DNA of 64,000 bases from Lithospermum erythrorhizon (Eukaryota; Streptophyta; Magnoliopsida; Boraginales; Boraginaceae): positions 372,001 to 436,000 of the forward strand of contig JADFUC010000257.1 of assembly GCA_019722365.1 (NCBI GenBank). Direction: 5' to 3'. The translations under genes and the position numbers were made by a program. Shown piece after piece: positions 13,101 through 24,217 of this stretch. The notes under the pieces are model-generated. The model searched no databases and had not been told where the DNA came from. It worked only from the letters and a program-made list of their open reading frames with translations. Numbering within the stretch: the stretch's first letter is position 1; each line of letters begins with the position of its first letter.

Positions 13101-16100
13101 TTTGTGCACGTGGAGCTCCTCTCATCACTCCCAAATTGCCACCTGGGGCAGGTCGGTATCCCATAATATTCCCTGCTGCACCAATATCTCTTTCAGAAAC
13201 AAAAGATCCAGGAACTTTATTCCATTTATCTTCATCTACCATTATATTTGTTCGGCGAGCTCCACCCATCTTGTCAATAGCCCTCCCAGAACTAGGGTAT
13301 GCCTCTCGTGAAACATTGGCATTTGAACTGATCAAGGCCTGAGCTATATCAGAGGTTATTTCAAAACCTTCAGGAAGATCAGAGGATCGCTCCGAAAATT
13401 TAAGTAAGAAATCCCTGGAATACTTCTTAATCTTCAAAACTTCACCATCGGCATCATTCTTGAATTCACCATAAGCAGTTTCATGCTCAGAGGAAATATC
13501 TTTTGGGAGTAGATATGTCCAGTGACATCTTCCCAATCATCTGGCTTCTACAATCCCAATCTTTTTCATTTTGGTATATGTCTTCTTTGAACTGTTATTC
13601 TGAATTGGATTAACTGACTACTTTTTGAGGTGATCTCTTTGCTTTCTAAGCCATGGCTGCTCTTCTCGTCTGGAACCTTATACGCCATGTATGGAACAGA
13701 GAGTGCAACTCGTCCGGCTCTTTTAATTATGTCTTTCATCTTCTTCTTACTCAGCTTTAGGCTGGCATCATACATCTGCCTCCAGACACACTTTGTCCTG
13801 TACACCAGATGCTGAAGAAATCAACACAGAACTTTTAATCTCACCAACATCCACATCATGTCTGGAATTATCTTCAGTGGAACCCAAGATGTTGGCAGAA
13901 TTCAGATTTGACATAGCAGGTCTTATAGAAGAAGCATGTTCATGGTCAATATCCTCTGCTTTACTTGCAGCTGTATCCGAAGTGAAAACCTCGGCATGCT
14001 CAGTAATTGATGGGCAAGGACTGGACAATTTCTTCACTGAAATGGGAATCGAAGCCACCACATTGTTAATGCCTTCAGTCTGACTCCCTTCTAATAGGAA
14101 CAGGCATGCATTTGTTAAGTGAGAGTTCTTTACCTTCCTTAAGTAAAGAGATGAATTCAAAACAAAAAAAAATTATGTGGAGTCTAGAGGATCAGGACTT
14201 TTGGAGGGACATGTTCACCTTGAAGCCTCACAATACCTTGTACTTCTAGTGATATGTCAGGTTCGACATGTCTACTTTCTGCATTATTACTAATTGATGA
14301 TTTGCCTAACATACCTTCTGTAGTTGTTGGCACTGTTTCTTTATTACTCTTCACGACCTCTGTCATTATTGTGGAAGTCGTGGATTTAGGCTCCACACAC
14401 TCGGGATTGAAGGTTGAAGTCGAAGAGTCACTGATGATCCTGGCCCTTAAATTCTTACAGGAGAATGGAACCTCCTAATAAATAAAAGCTTGCTCACTGA
14501 TTCCAAATGTCATGTCGCCTAGTGGCAAACTCGGTACTAGATCTATCCTCTCCACCAGGAGGCGAAAGCCAGCTTTCCACTCATCTCTGCACAAGTTGCT
14601 CCAAGACAACTGTCAACGCCTTCTTGGTTTGGCCGCAGCAAGTCTTCTCCAGAGACAGATTCAAACTGTGACTTGATACAGGGTTCAAATTAGCCAATAT
14701 CTTTGGGCATTGAAGCTAGTTACCAACTATAATTGGCACAGACACAGGAGGAAATGATGACCCAATACCAGGTCTTGAGTGCTGCAAGGTACAAAATAAA
14801 GTTTCAAAATCCATCTGTGAAATAATTAAACCTTCTGAATCTGGGATTTTCAGAACTGAGAAGTCAACCTTTGCATCAAGTGGGGAACTTGTTGACGAGG
14901 TTGTGTCCCTCTCTTTGTTGGAACCGCCAGAAAAATTCACTGTAGCCTATATTGGGTAAAAAAATTAATGTTGCAGCCAAGAGGGAAAGAAAAAGATCTT
15001 AAGAAATTAAAAGTTACAAACCCAATAGAGACTTCACCAACCTTATTATAAGACCTCTGTGGAAGAGAATGAGAATTTGCTTGAGGGCTTCCCCCTGGAA
15101 AAGAACCTGGAGCCATTAAAGAATTAGGATTGTGGTTAACTTGAGGGTGCTGAACTGATGGAACTGATTGTGACTGAGGTGGCATAAATGGATTAGACCT
15201 AGGACCGGACGAACCATCAAATCTAAGTTCTTCATGGGTATCTGGATGAGTAATCTTCACTTTACGAGGCCCGCTTAATTTTCCTGGCTGCTGTTGATGA
15301 AACTGTGGGTTCATGGTGATCCCCATGTTCCCCAGTTGAGGAGACATTTGCGGACCCATGGGAGGTGAATAATGGAAGCTGTGACTTTGATGTATTAATC
15401 CCGGAGGTGGCATTGGGTGTGGAACAAACATGGGTGGCTGGGAGTTTCCAATTGGTAGAGGCATGGGTATATGCATAGGAACTGAGACTTGAGACGGAAG
15501 CTGAGGAGATGGACCACCATAATGAAGAGGAACCTGCTGTTGCTGGTGGAAGGATACAGGCACCTGCATCCTGGGAGGAGGCTGAACAGAAGGTTTTGGA
15601 ACTTGTGCACTAGTAGGCACAGAATTTACTTGTTCGTCCGCCTTCGCCTTGGATATAGAACGAGATTCAACTGCAGTAGAATGCCGTTCAGTCCCCGCAT
15701 CCAGTTTTGAGAACTGCTGCTTAGCAATGGAAGATGTTGGCAGATTACGAGAACCTCCAGAAGCTTGATGTCGAGCCTGGAGCATAATAATGACAACAAA
15801 AGAATGAAACTTTAGAAAAGAAATTCCTAATTGACATTTTCATAGCATCCAATTAGCGAATAAATAGCTACAAGCCCCCCAACAAATCGCCAATGTATAG
15901 ATTATAGGCAACAGATACCCATGAAGAAAGTGCTAGGTACACAGTTTCACACCTAAGCCAATTCAGAACCAATCTACTTGTAATGAAGCCTCCAAAATTA
16001 TCACTAAACATATATGTGAACCAACATTAGGAGTTGGAGTCTGGAAAAGCTCACCTTAAGTGAAAGGTCTTCAATTTCATTTTTAAAGGTTCACATAATG

Positions 16101-17319
16101 CATTAAATAAGAATCTCACCAAGAGGGATACACATACCTGGTCACGTTTTTGTTCATCTATATTTGGTGGAGCAGAGCTTGTTCGGGCAGGTATCTGCAT
16201 AAATGGAGAAGAGCCTTAATGTCATTCCAACCCAATGGGGCAGAAAACAACAAGACTAGAAGGGGGGAAACAAAAAGAAAACATACATGCATCCCATTAA
16301 CGACATTAGGACTCATTGTACCAAATTGGAGAGTAATTGACTGAGAAGAACCTCCTGGAGCTATGTCATCAGAAAAAAGAAAAACTCTAAGTTGAATTAT
16401 GACATAGGCAACACTTGCAGGTATTATGAAGAATTAAATTTTGTCTCATTCTCCACAGCATGAATAGTAGGGGAAAGCAATTTATCCATTACCCTTTGCA
16501 GGAGTCATCGGTGTTGAAGTTTCAGAACTGGTCATGGAAACGCCAGGTTGAGGAGCCTTCGGGACTGCATTAGTGGGTTTAGGAGCAGGAACATCCACTT
16601 GTTTAATCGGGGCAACAGTACTTGATATACTCGAAACTCCTATAAGCAGAGCAACAAACTTAATCAGGTCATCAATCTCACAAACAACATAAAATTTTGC
16701 ACCTGTTTACCAACATCTCCAGCTTATAACTTTAATTTTCCGAACCAACTAAAGCCACTTACAAGAAAAGATAATACAACGTACTAAAACAATATTCGAC
16801 CTCATACCATGTGATGGATGCTGTTGAAAATGTGCACCGTTCTGAATAATTTGTGCTGCGTTTTGATCATTCAAATTGGCATTTACAGAAGGACCGCTGC
16901 CCCTAGTCTGACCCCCTTGAGCAACATTATTATTGTACTTTTTGAAACTGTTGAACAAGCAGAGTTACAGACAAGAATCATAACTCAACTAACTCAAACA
17001 TCCAAACCAAGAGACAAATTAAAACTTTTAAATAATAATACGAAACAAACTGTACGTGATCAAAACACATAACATTACAAAATAACGATAGTTAAAAAAA
17101 TTAATCAAGAACCCTATTTAGTCTCCGGTGGTTCCATTACCTGCGGGATTGGTTGAGAGGAGGGGCGGAGGCGCCACTACCACCACCACCAGTTCCCTTG
17201 GAACCAGCCCCGACGCTGCCACCTCCGGAATATCCACGTGGCTGATTATTGCCGGATCGGCCGGTTTTCCTGTACTGAACAGACTCGGTCCTATCACCCC
17301 TTGATTGACTTTGGGACAT
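10128..17319 (-). CDS. eIF4G: Eukaryotic translation initiation factor 4G, N-terminal half partly broken
   Basis: eIF4G is the cytosolic scaffold of the eIF4F cap-binding complex; it binds eIF4E, eIF4A and PABP. Exons read from splice sites: 17319-17141, 16947-16808, 16639-16493, 16360-16287, 16194-16138, 15776-15042, from 14946, then a large exon ending at 11462, then 10740-10546 and 10458-10128 (stop). The N-terminus is Gly/Ser/Gln/Pro-rich. The large exon has an eIF4E-binding motif (YSRDFLL, Y-x4-L-hydrophobic) near 13419. It then carries the MIF4G domain (LNKLTPQNFEKLF to DLRKNKWQQRRK, about 12860-12190). The last two exons form the MA3 domain (SMISLWVMDSFERK, FESVLSTLEDAVNDAPKAA). Between about 14720 and 13537 the frame is interrupted by several small indels and stops. 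The first in-frame ATG after the last break is at 13269, downstream of the eIF4E site. Either a decaying gene, a shortened gene, or local sequence error. Confidence 0.9.
13537..14720 (-). other. Frame-disrupted segment of eIF4G
   Basis: eIF4G-like coding text continues here but jumps between frames. A TAG follows VPIIVGN at 14716. The acidic stretch ESVSGEDLLRPNQEG (about 14650) and SPPGGEDRSSTEFATRRHD (about 14560) lie in different frames. A one-base insertion separates LEADV from DASLKLSKKKMK near 13790. DDWEDV, DISTPK and KDISSEHE near 13500-13540 occupy three successive frames. Part of the apparent breakage could be introns: a GTGAAC donor near 14220 and an AG near 14098 join in frame to give LQ-EGSQTEG. 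Most of the jumps have no splice explanation. Confidence 0.65.
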
Positions 17320-17355
17320 CAATCCAAACCCTCGAAAACCCGCTTCGCGTATTTC
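17320..17355 (-). other. eIF4G 5' leader, start-proximal exon part
   Basis: A good 3' splice site (TTTATATATAG) ends at 17356 just upstream of the start codon. This suggests an intron in the 5' untranslated region, with its donor in the repeat region at 17599-17932. Confidence 0.5.
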
Positions 17356-17426
17356 CTATATATAAAGAATCCAATCAATTCAATACAGACAAAATAAATC
17401 AATAAATTAATTATTCAATATTTTTT

Positions 17427-17960
17427 GCATTCCAATCATATATAATGAAGTGAAGATGAAACCCACTTCGGATAATACAACCAAATTCAAATTCAGATAA
17501 ACAAATCAAGTAATTAGACAATATTGAGCAGTTACACATAAATACATATATTAATTAGCAAAAAAGATAGGATTTTTTTGCATTCCAATTATTACCCACC
17601 TAATATAATGAAGTAAAGATGAAACCCCACTTCAGATAATCCGATCAAATTCAAATAAATCTAAACAAATCAATTAATTAATCAATATTAAGCAGTTACA
17701 CATAGAAAAAAATTAATTAATTACCAAAAAAGATTGCATTTTTATGCATTCCAATCATTACCCACCTGCTATAATGAAGTAAAGATGAAACCCCACTTCA
17801 CATAATCCGATCAAATTCAAATAAATATAAACAAATCAATTAATTAACCAATATTGAGCAGTTACATACAAAAAATATATATTAATTACCAAAAAAAATT
17901 GGAATTTTTTATGCATTTCAATAAATACCCACCTGATATAATGAAGTGGAGATGAAATAG
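17427..17960. repeat. Tandem 166-bp repeat in the eIF4G 5' leader/intron
   Basis: About 3.3 copies of a ~166-bp unit start near 17427, 17580, 17744 and 17911 (the last partial). On the minus strand the last three each contain a 5' splice-site-like AG|GTGGGTA, at about 17599, 17765 and 17932. The first unit has lost it. The repeat lies between the putative transcription start and the eIF4G start codon. Confidence 0.8.
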
Positions 17961-18117
17961 GGGAAATTATTTGGGTTGTTATGAGTAGAGAAGTGTTATT
18001 GAGGGAAGTGTAAGAGAGTGAAGAAATAGGCGAAATGTGTGATTTTGTTTAGGTTTGTTGAGTAAGAGAGAATAGGAATATGAAGAGGAAGAGAGAGGAG
18101 AGAGAGAGATGGGAGTG

Positions 18118-18126
18118 TATATATGT
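18118..18126 (-). promoter_or_regulatory. Probable eIF4G core promoter (TATA plus CT-rich leader)
   Basis: A TATATA motif is followed on the minus strand by a long CT-rich tract (about 18110-18070), the arrangement of TATA plus Y-patch found in many plant promoters. It sits about 800 bp upstream of the ATG, consistent with a leader intron. Confidence 0.4.
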
Positions 18127-18129
18127 AAA

Positions 18130-21100
18130 TAATTTGTTTAGGGGTTTTGTTGTTTTCCACGGGATTAGATGGGTTTACTATTTATGATTCAGCGATGTCG
18201 AGATCATTGATTCAGCTAAGTCGTTGTATATTTTTCGTGATATGGGAGAGATTCATTTCATAAGGTTGGATGATAATCTTTCATGACAACCGGAGATTAT
18301 ACACTTTTTCATTAAATCTATTTGAGATCATATCACTAAGTTTGGATAATTGGTATCTTTCAAGTGATGTGGAGAGATCAATGGTGCCGTTTCAGATGTG
18401 CATTTTAGAAGTGATGGAGGATGTCTTTCTTGTATTCATGCTCGAAGTCTGTCTACCGTTTGATTAAATCTATTATATTTTGTGGTATATGGAGAGATGT
18501 CTATAGATCCTTTTATGTTTGAAGTATCACAAAGATGTCTAGCGATCGTCTATTATCTTTGGTGGATAATCATGACACCATGTTTGTTTCGATATCTTAA
18601 CATAACGTTATACTTTACTAGCCATGTATCAGAAGAATTACTAGTAAAAATTAAGTGCTATGATCTATGGATGATGAATGGTATAAAACCAAATTACAGA
18701 GGCAAAAATGGTAAAGGATCCTTTTTGGCATGATATGATGGGTTGCAGTCTCTTGAAATTGTAAAATGAGTCTTTGGTTATTTTTTAAAGTTAATGAAAA
18801 AATAAAAAGAGTTAAATTTTCATCTTGATGATTTAATGGGTGTCCTAAATTAAGTACTAGTAAAAACGAATAGTATCTTTGAAACTTCGGAGTGTATTTT
18901 AAAACACAAAGACATCACTTCTCTTTAAACCAAAAATCCAAGATTCATGAATTCTTCATAGGTTTCTCATTTTCTTAGGATTTATCTACGTCATGGTCAT
19001 AACTAATTACCATGTATGAAAATAAATGATCTTTATTATTAAGTTGTCATTGCGTTTAGGTTTTATTATTTTAATATTACAAAGAGATTTATAAAAGAAA
19101 ATTGAATTATAAAACCTATATTATACTAAAGCAAAAAAATTTAATACAATTTAAAGTTTGAAGGTTTTCTTTTAAAATATTAAGTTCATGTTTTGTATAA
19201 TAATTGATTATTATATGTTTTTAATATACATAGTTAACCTATCCATATACAAAAGTATTTAACTTAATATTTTAAAGTCTAATTTAAAAATAAGCACTGT
19301 GTGAAATCAATTTCGAATAGACATTTATTCGAGAAACTTTGAATAGACACATAGATTTGTATTTTGGCACCCAAACTTTTCAAATCGTAGCACCTATACT
19401 TTTGACCAAAATCAATTTTTTTAAGGCAGTTTAAACCCAAGCAACATTCAAATAAACTCACCACTTTTCAAGCCAAAAATAATTATTAATTTCTGGGTTT
19501 AATGATAATCAAAATAGAATAATAAATGCTTGACCTTCCCTTTAACTTTGACACCGATTCAACAATGTTTGATCGGCTGGTTACATTTACATCACAATTA
19601 GATGATGTATTAGATTCAGAAGAAGCAAAGACAACTAACATTGCCTACAGACTTTGATTGTGCAGGGGAGACCATAATAATTTGTGGGAGAAACCCTTGA
19701 AATCGGATTCTATAACTCCTTTAGAAGGCGAGTGCGGCTCGCATTTACTTCTGTTGGGATCTCTTTTATCTACATTAATTGAGGAAAATATAGTTAGGCT
19801 GGCAAATAATGGAATTGACAATCCAGCTTAGTTCAGTTTGATTTTTAGCCTTGTTAAATGAGGTTGTATCAGAGATCTATTGTAAAACATCTTGAAATAA
19901 TGTGGAAATAATGACTTTTAATATAGTGTTCTTTGTATTTGAATATTCAAGTAGTTAACAGCTAGATTCGATGGATATATCTTTATAAAGGGATATTGCT
20001 AATCTCTTATTCTACGATAAACATTGATGTGGCTGGCGGTATTGGAGTAGGGGTTGGAAATTAAGTGCTAGCACCAAAAGCAGTGTGATATTAAAGATTG
20101 ATGACCTTTTGAATCCAGCTGACACGGTATAAGTATTTATGAAAGTTTGGACCAATTGTGCGTTATATTCCTGTGTTTGATTGACATAAATCCCTACCAA
20201 ATTAAAGGGAGTATAGGTGTAAGTTGAAGATAGCTTGTTTGCACATTTTTATTTCAATTATTAGTGAAGTGGGTGGGGATAAGGTCTCTTGATTCAGATA
20301 AGATTCAAAAGTGGGTAAAATCTGGATGTTGTTATTCTAAATGCCCACTTTAAAAATTGATTTTGGCCAGCATCTCAGATTTTTAATGAAAGGATTCAAT
20401 CTTAAAAATGTCTAGTCTCATTAATGATTCGATTAGTTCAGTCTTGTGTAAATTAGAATTTGAAATGTAAATTCATCTTTGTATGTGATTTATTATATCC
20501 ATTGTTCAAATTAACATTTTTATTTTTTCTTAATAGCTTCTTTATTTACTTTTATTCATTGTTTTTACCATTTATAATATTTCATATTATTAATGATTAA
20601 TAGCATATAATTTCCGAGTGGGATCAAGTTTATGCACCAAAGAGTCATAGAGATACAAGATAAATGTTTGTTTGTTTAAATTTCGTTATTTGAGTTTTCC
20701 ATTCTTGTCAAAAGTCTAAATATCATTGATTTTGAAGAATTAAATATAAATATTTTTTTTGAGATGTATGTTTGGAACATGAATTAAATTTATGAAAGGT
20801 ACTAAAGATGCCACACAAAAGCCCAAAACTAACTGTCTTACAATGGTCAACACAAAACACTCAATGTTTTTCAGAGTTTCCTTTCAAAACATTATATATT
20901 AATTTTACCCTAGCTTTTTGTATTTATTCACTGTTTTTAATGTTACTTCCTCACAAACAAATTTCAAACGAAAATACTGGAAATACCCAAAATTATTTGT
21001 GTTATAGGGACAAAGATTACAGAATAAAAGATTTTGATGTGTGGGATTATGTTTTGGTTTTCATTTTGAAAAATAAAATTATTTGACAAATTTGATTTAG

Positions 21101-21870
21101 AGGCGTTGGAATCTAGATTAGAGGTTTGTGGTGTTTATGATATTTTCTTGAAGGGTTGGTTTTGTTTGTTTGATTGTTTATTAGATTGTTTGTTTATTCA
21201 GATGAGTTAATAATGGTTATTTTTAGGTGAAACCCTTTTGTTATTTTGATGTCATTGTTTTGTAGGTATTAGGTTTCACGTTGATAAATGTTGTGAAGGG
21301 AGGGTTGTAAATTTTGGACTAACAATTGAGAATATTGGTGTAATGGTCATTGATTACAGTTTTGTCAGTGTTTAGTTTTTCCTTTCGTTTTGAACACCTT
21401 TTGGAGAAGGGGTTGTAGGGTTGGACTTTGCATATTGAGAATTTTGGTTTAATGCGATTTGGGGATTGATTACATTTTTATTAGTGTTTAGTTGGATCGT
21501 TTCTTTTGAGTAGAAGGGGTACTGTTGGCGCTTTTAGTTTTCCCGAGCGAAAATTTTGATTTGAGTATCTATTTTGCTGGCTGAGGTTAATAGTTCTGTG
21601 TAGGGTCGTAGGGGTAGAGAAGATTTCGGCATTATTGTTTTAGTGGGGATTTGTCGGGTAGGTTTTGAATTTGGATTATTTGTTGGTTACATTGTATTAA
21701 GTAATCAAGAATAGCCCTCCGAGGCCGTTGGAGGGAGTTTGTCGCTTTTTAACGATTCTTCCGTTGTTAGCTATTAGGTGGGGTTTAAGTAGAGGTACGT
21801 GGATGTTACTAGTAGGTTTTCAGTGTTTGATTTGTTTTAAGTCTCACACTGTCCGTGAATGTGATGCTGT
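18130..21870. other. Intergenic DNA, no gene seen
   Basis: AT-rich sequence with only short open frames (for example 18270-18467, 18482-18733, 20808-21086). None shows a family signature or splice-linked coding pattern. Confidence 0.5.
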
Positions 21871-21873
21871 GTT

Positions 21874-24217
21874 TATGATGATGGAAAAAAAATGAGCCCA
21901 CACTTGTGCCACAGTGGTTAAGGAGCAACGGGAGTGTTTCTGGAAATGGAACTTCAAGCAATCCCTTGCGATCATCTTTATTGCTCTCTGGTATGTTAAT
22001 TCACCTGTAGTTGATCAAGTATGTGTTTTGAATTACCTTTATTTTTGTCTTTTATTTGTCCACAGATGATTCTTCATCCAAGTTGCGGAAAATTCATCAA
22101 AGTAGTAATGATCAGAATCTAGGGCCGTTCATCTGTAGAGAATAAAATCATCATATTTCCGGCGGAGTTCTAATAATGACAGTTAAATGGCATCCAATGG
22201 TTTGGGTGAAGTCAGCGTGGGGTTGGGAATAGTAATATGAATCTAGTAACCGGGATGAGCCGTTTTGGGAGGCTTCAGGGGTCGGGATTACTCTGACTCA
22301 TTGGGGAATAATTCATCAACTAGGGTTGAGAGGAAGAAGCTTGAGGAGTCATTCAACAGTTTCTGAGTCGGCGAGGAACAGAGCTTGGCCTAGGAAGTCG
22401 AGACTGGGATCCAAAATAGGTACAAATAAGTGTCAAACATGCTCAAGATAAAGGTCTTCTGCACAAAGTTTCATTTGAACGGGACTTCCCTTCACTTGGA
22501 GTGGAGGAAAAGTTAGCAGCTTCTGAGATTAGAAGAGTCCCTTCGCCTAGCCTGAGTTCGTCCATTCATAGCTTTGCAGTGGCTGCTCCAGCTATGATGG
22601 GAAATGACAAGTGGATGTCAGCTCTGGCAGAAGTGCCGGGTATGATTAAAAGTCATGAAACTGGCATATCATCTGCAAAAGTAGCTGCTCCAGGTTCACC
22701 ATATATGGCTCCAAGCATATCAACTGGTCTTAGTATGGCTGAAACAGTTGCTCAGGGTCCGCCTCGTGTGCAGACACCTCTGGTGCATGCCTCCTTAATA
22801 GATTTAGTAAAGGTGGTGAATTCAAATTTAGCATGTTCGCTTGCAGTTATCCACGGATCTCAGGAGGCAGGGCTGGCTATTAAACAATTGGGTTCATAAT
22901 GCACCTTCGCCACAAAAGCTTTTAAGTTTTTTTGAAAACCTCTATCTGGTGATCTATATGGAAAGAATGCAGGCTAGGGGTCAGGTACTAAAACTTGTAT
23001 TCTGGAAGTAAGTTTCATATTTTTAAGTCATTGTTCAAATTAGAATATTTGATCTGGACGCAGAAGTAGTTCATTTTTAAAATGGGCTAACCTATCATTT
23101 ATCTATGGGCTACCATTGTTTTCATTTAATTATCTATATATGTTATTATGTTTAGGTACATTGATTATTACATCTGAGGTTTGAAAAGCTTTGTTGATGA
23201 CTTGAAGTGTCCTACAATTTTCATAATTCTTGCCACGTTATTATTTTGTCATTGTAGTAAGGTTTTTAATCTCATTTCAGATTTCCAATCCCCTGGAAAA
23301 ACCGAAATTCAAAACTGGGCAGCCGCATGTGAGTCATTCTCCACATGCTGGGTCTTCCAGGCATCTAACATTGGAAGCTGAGTTCTCAAACAGTAGGAGA
23401 AAAATGGAGGCTTCTTCCTGCCACTTGGAGAACTCGAGCCCCCACAGGTGATAGTAAAACAGTTAGTTCTTTGCCTGCCACTCCAATTAACAGTTTTCTT
23501 CTGGCAGGCCCAGTAAACTCCTCCTGGTCATCCTGTCGCTGAAGCATAAACATATGCCTGTGCGGAAGGGCCCTTCTCAGTCTCAGACTCAGAAGTCAGA
23601 TAACTTCTTCCAGTCTTATGAGGAGAATCATTTCTAGCATCCCCTGCGCCGGAGTCCAGTCTTATCATATCAGCAACTGGGAAAAAACTTGATGAAGGTG
23701 AAGGTGAAGGTGAAGATGCAACTTCTCCTGTTACCAATCAGAGTGGAGAGGTTGGAATATTGGCTAACATAAAATCATCCGAGACTAGAAATGTAAATGT
23801 TACCGATGGTGACTCTTGCAATGGGCGTGGATCTCTTAACAGTAAGAAGAATGGGTTTACTTGCAACTCCAGTCTTTTCTCAGAAGAGGAAGAACACTTT
23901 CTGCGCTCACTTTCAAAGGCGCAGGGAGGGAAAATACAGGGAGGGATTGGCGCCCAGGAGGAGATCAATTAAAACCACCACCGGGGATGCGGGCCAGGAG
24001 TAGGCACCTTTTGAGAAGAGTTTCGGCGCATGTCTTCTTAGCTGGTTTCTTCTACGTGCTTTCTTCTCACTTACTTGTGCAGTACATCAACTCAAAACCA
24101 TCATGGAAGATTCTACAAGGGATGCCTAGGTTTCTTTTAGCTCTTGAATCTCAGATTGGTAGCGTAGCTGGCATTTCTTCAGGATTGAACTCGTCCAACT
24201 CCAAGCTGGAGTTGTAA
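21874..24217 (+). pseudogene. Decayed copy of a conserved plant protein of unknown function
   Basis: The pieces follow the order of a plant-only, Ser/Pro-rich, roughly 600-residue family of unknown function. They are: an N-terminal EPTLVPQWLRSNGSVSG (about 21896-21950), in frame with an ATG only if one A of an eight-A run is ignored; SYFRRSSNNDS (about 22155) and GRDYSDSLGNN (about 22280); SFERDFPSLGVEEKLAASE (about 22470-22530) running into a 132-codon open frame to 22899; LFSEEEEHFLRSL (about 23870-23910); and a C-terminal LESQIGSVAGISSGLNSS ending at 24217. These lie in different frames, separated by stops. The intron after exon 1 is retained, so this is a decayed genomic copy rather than a processed one. 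Confidence 0.7.

Noticed and set aside
12428..13342. Several plus-strand open frames
   Set aside because: They are antisense shadows of the eIF4G MIF4G exon.
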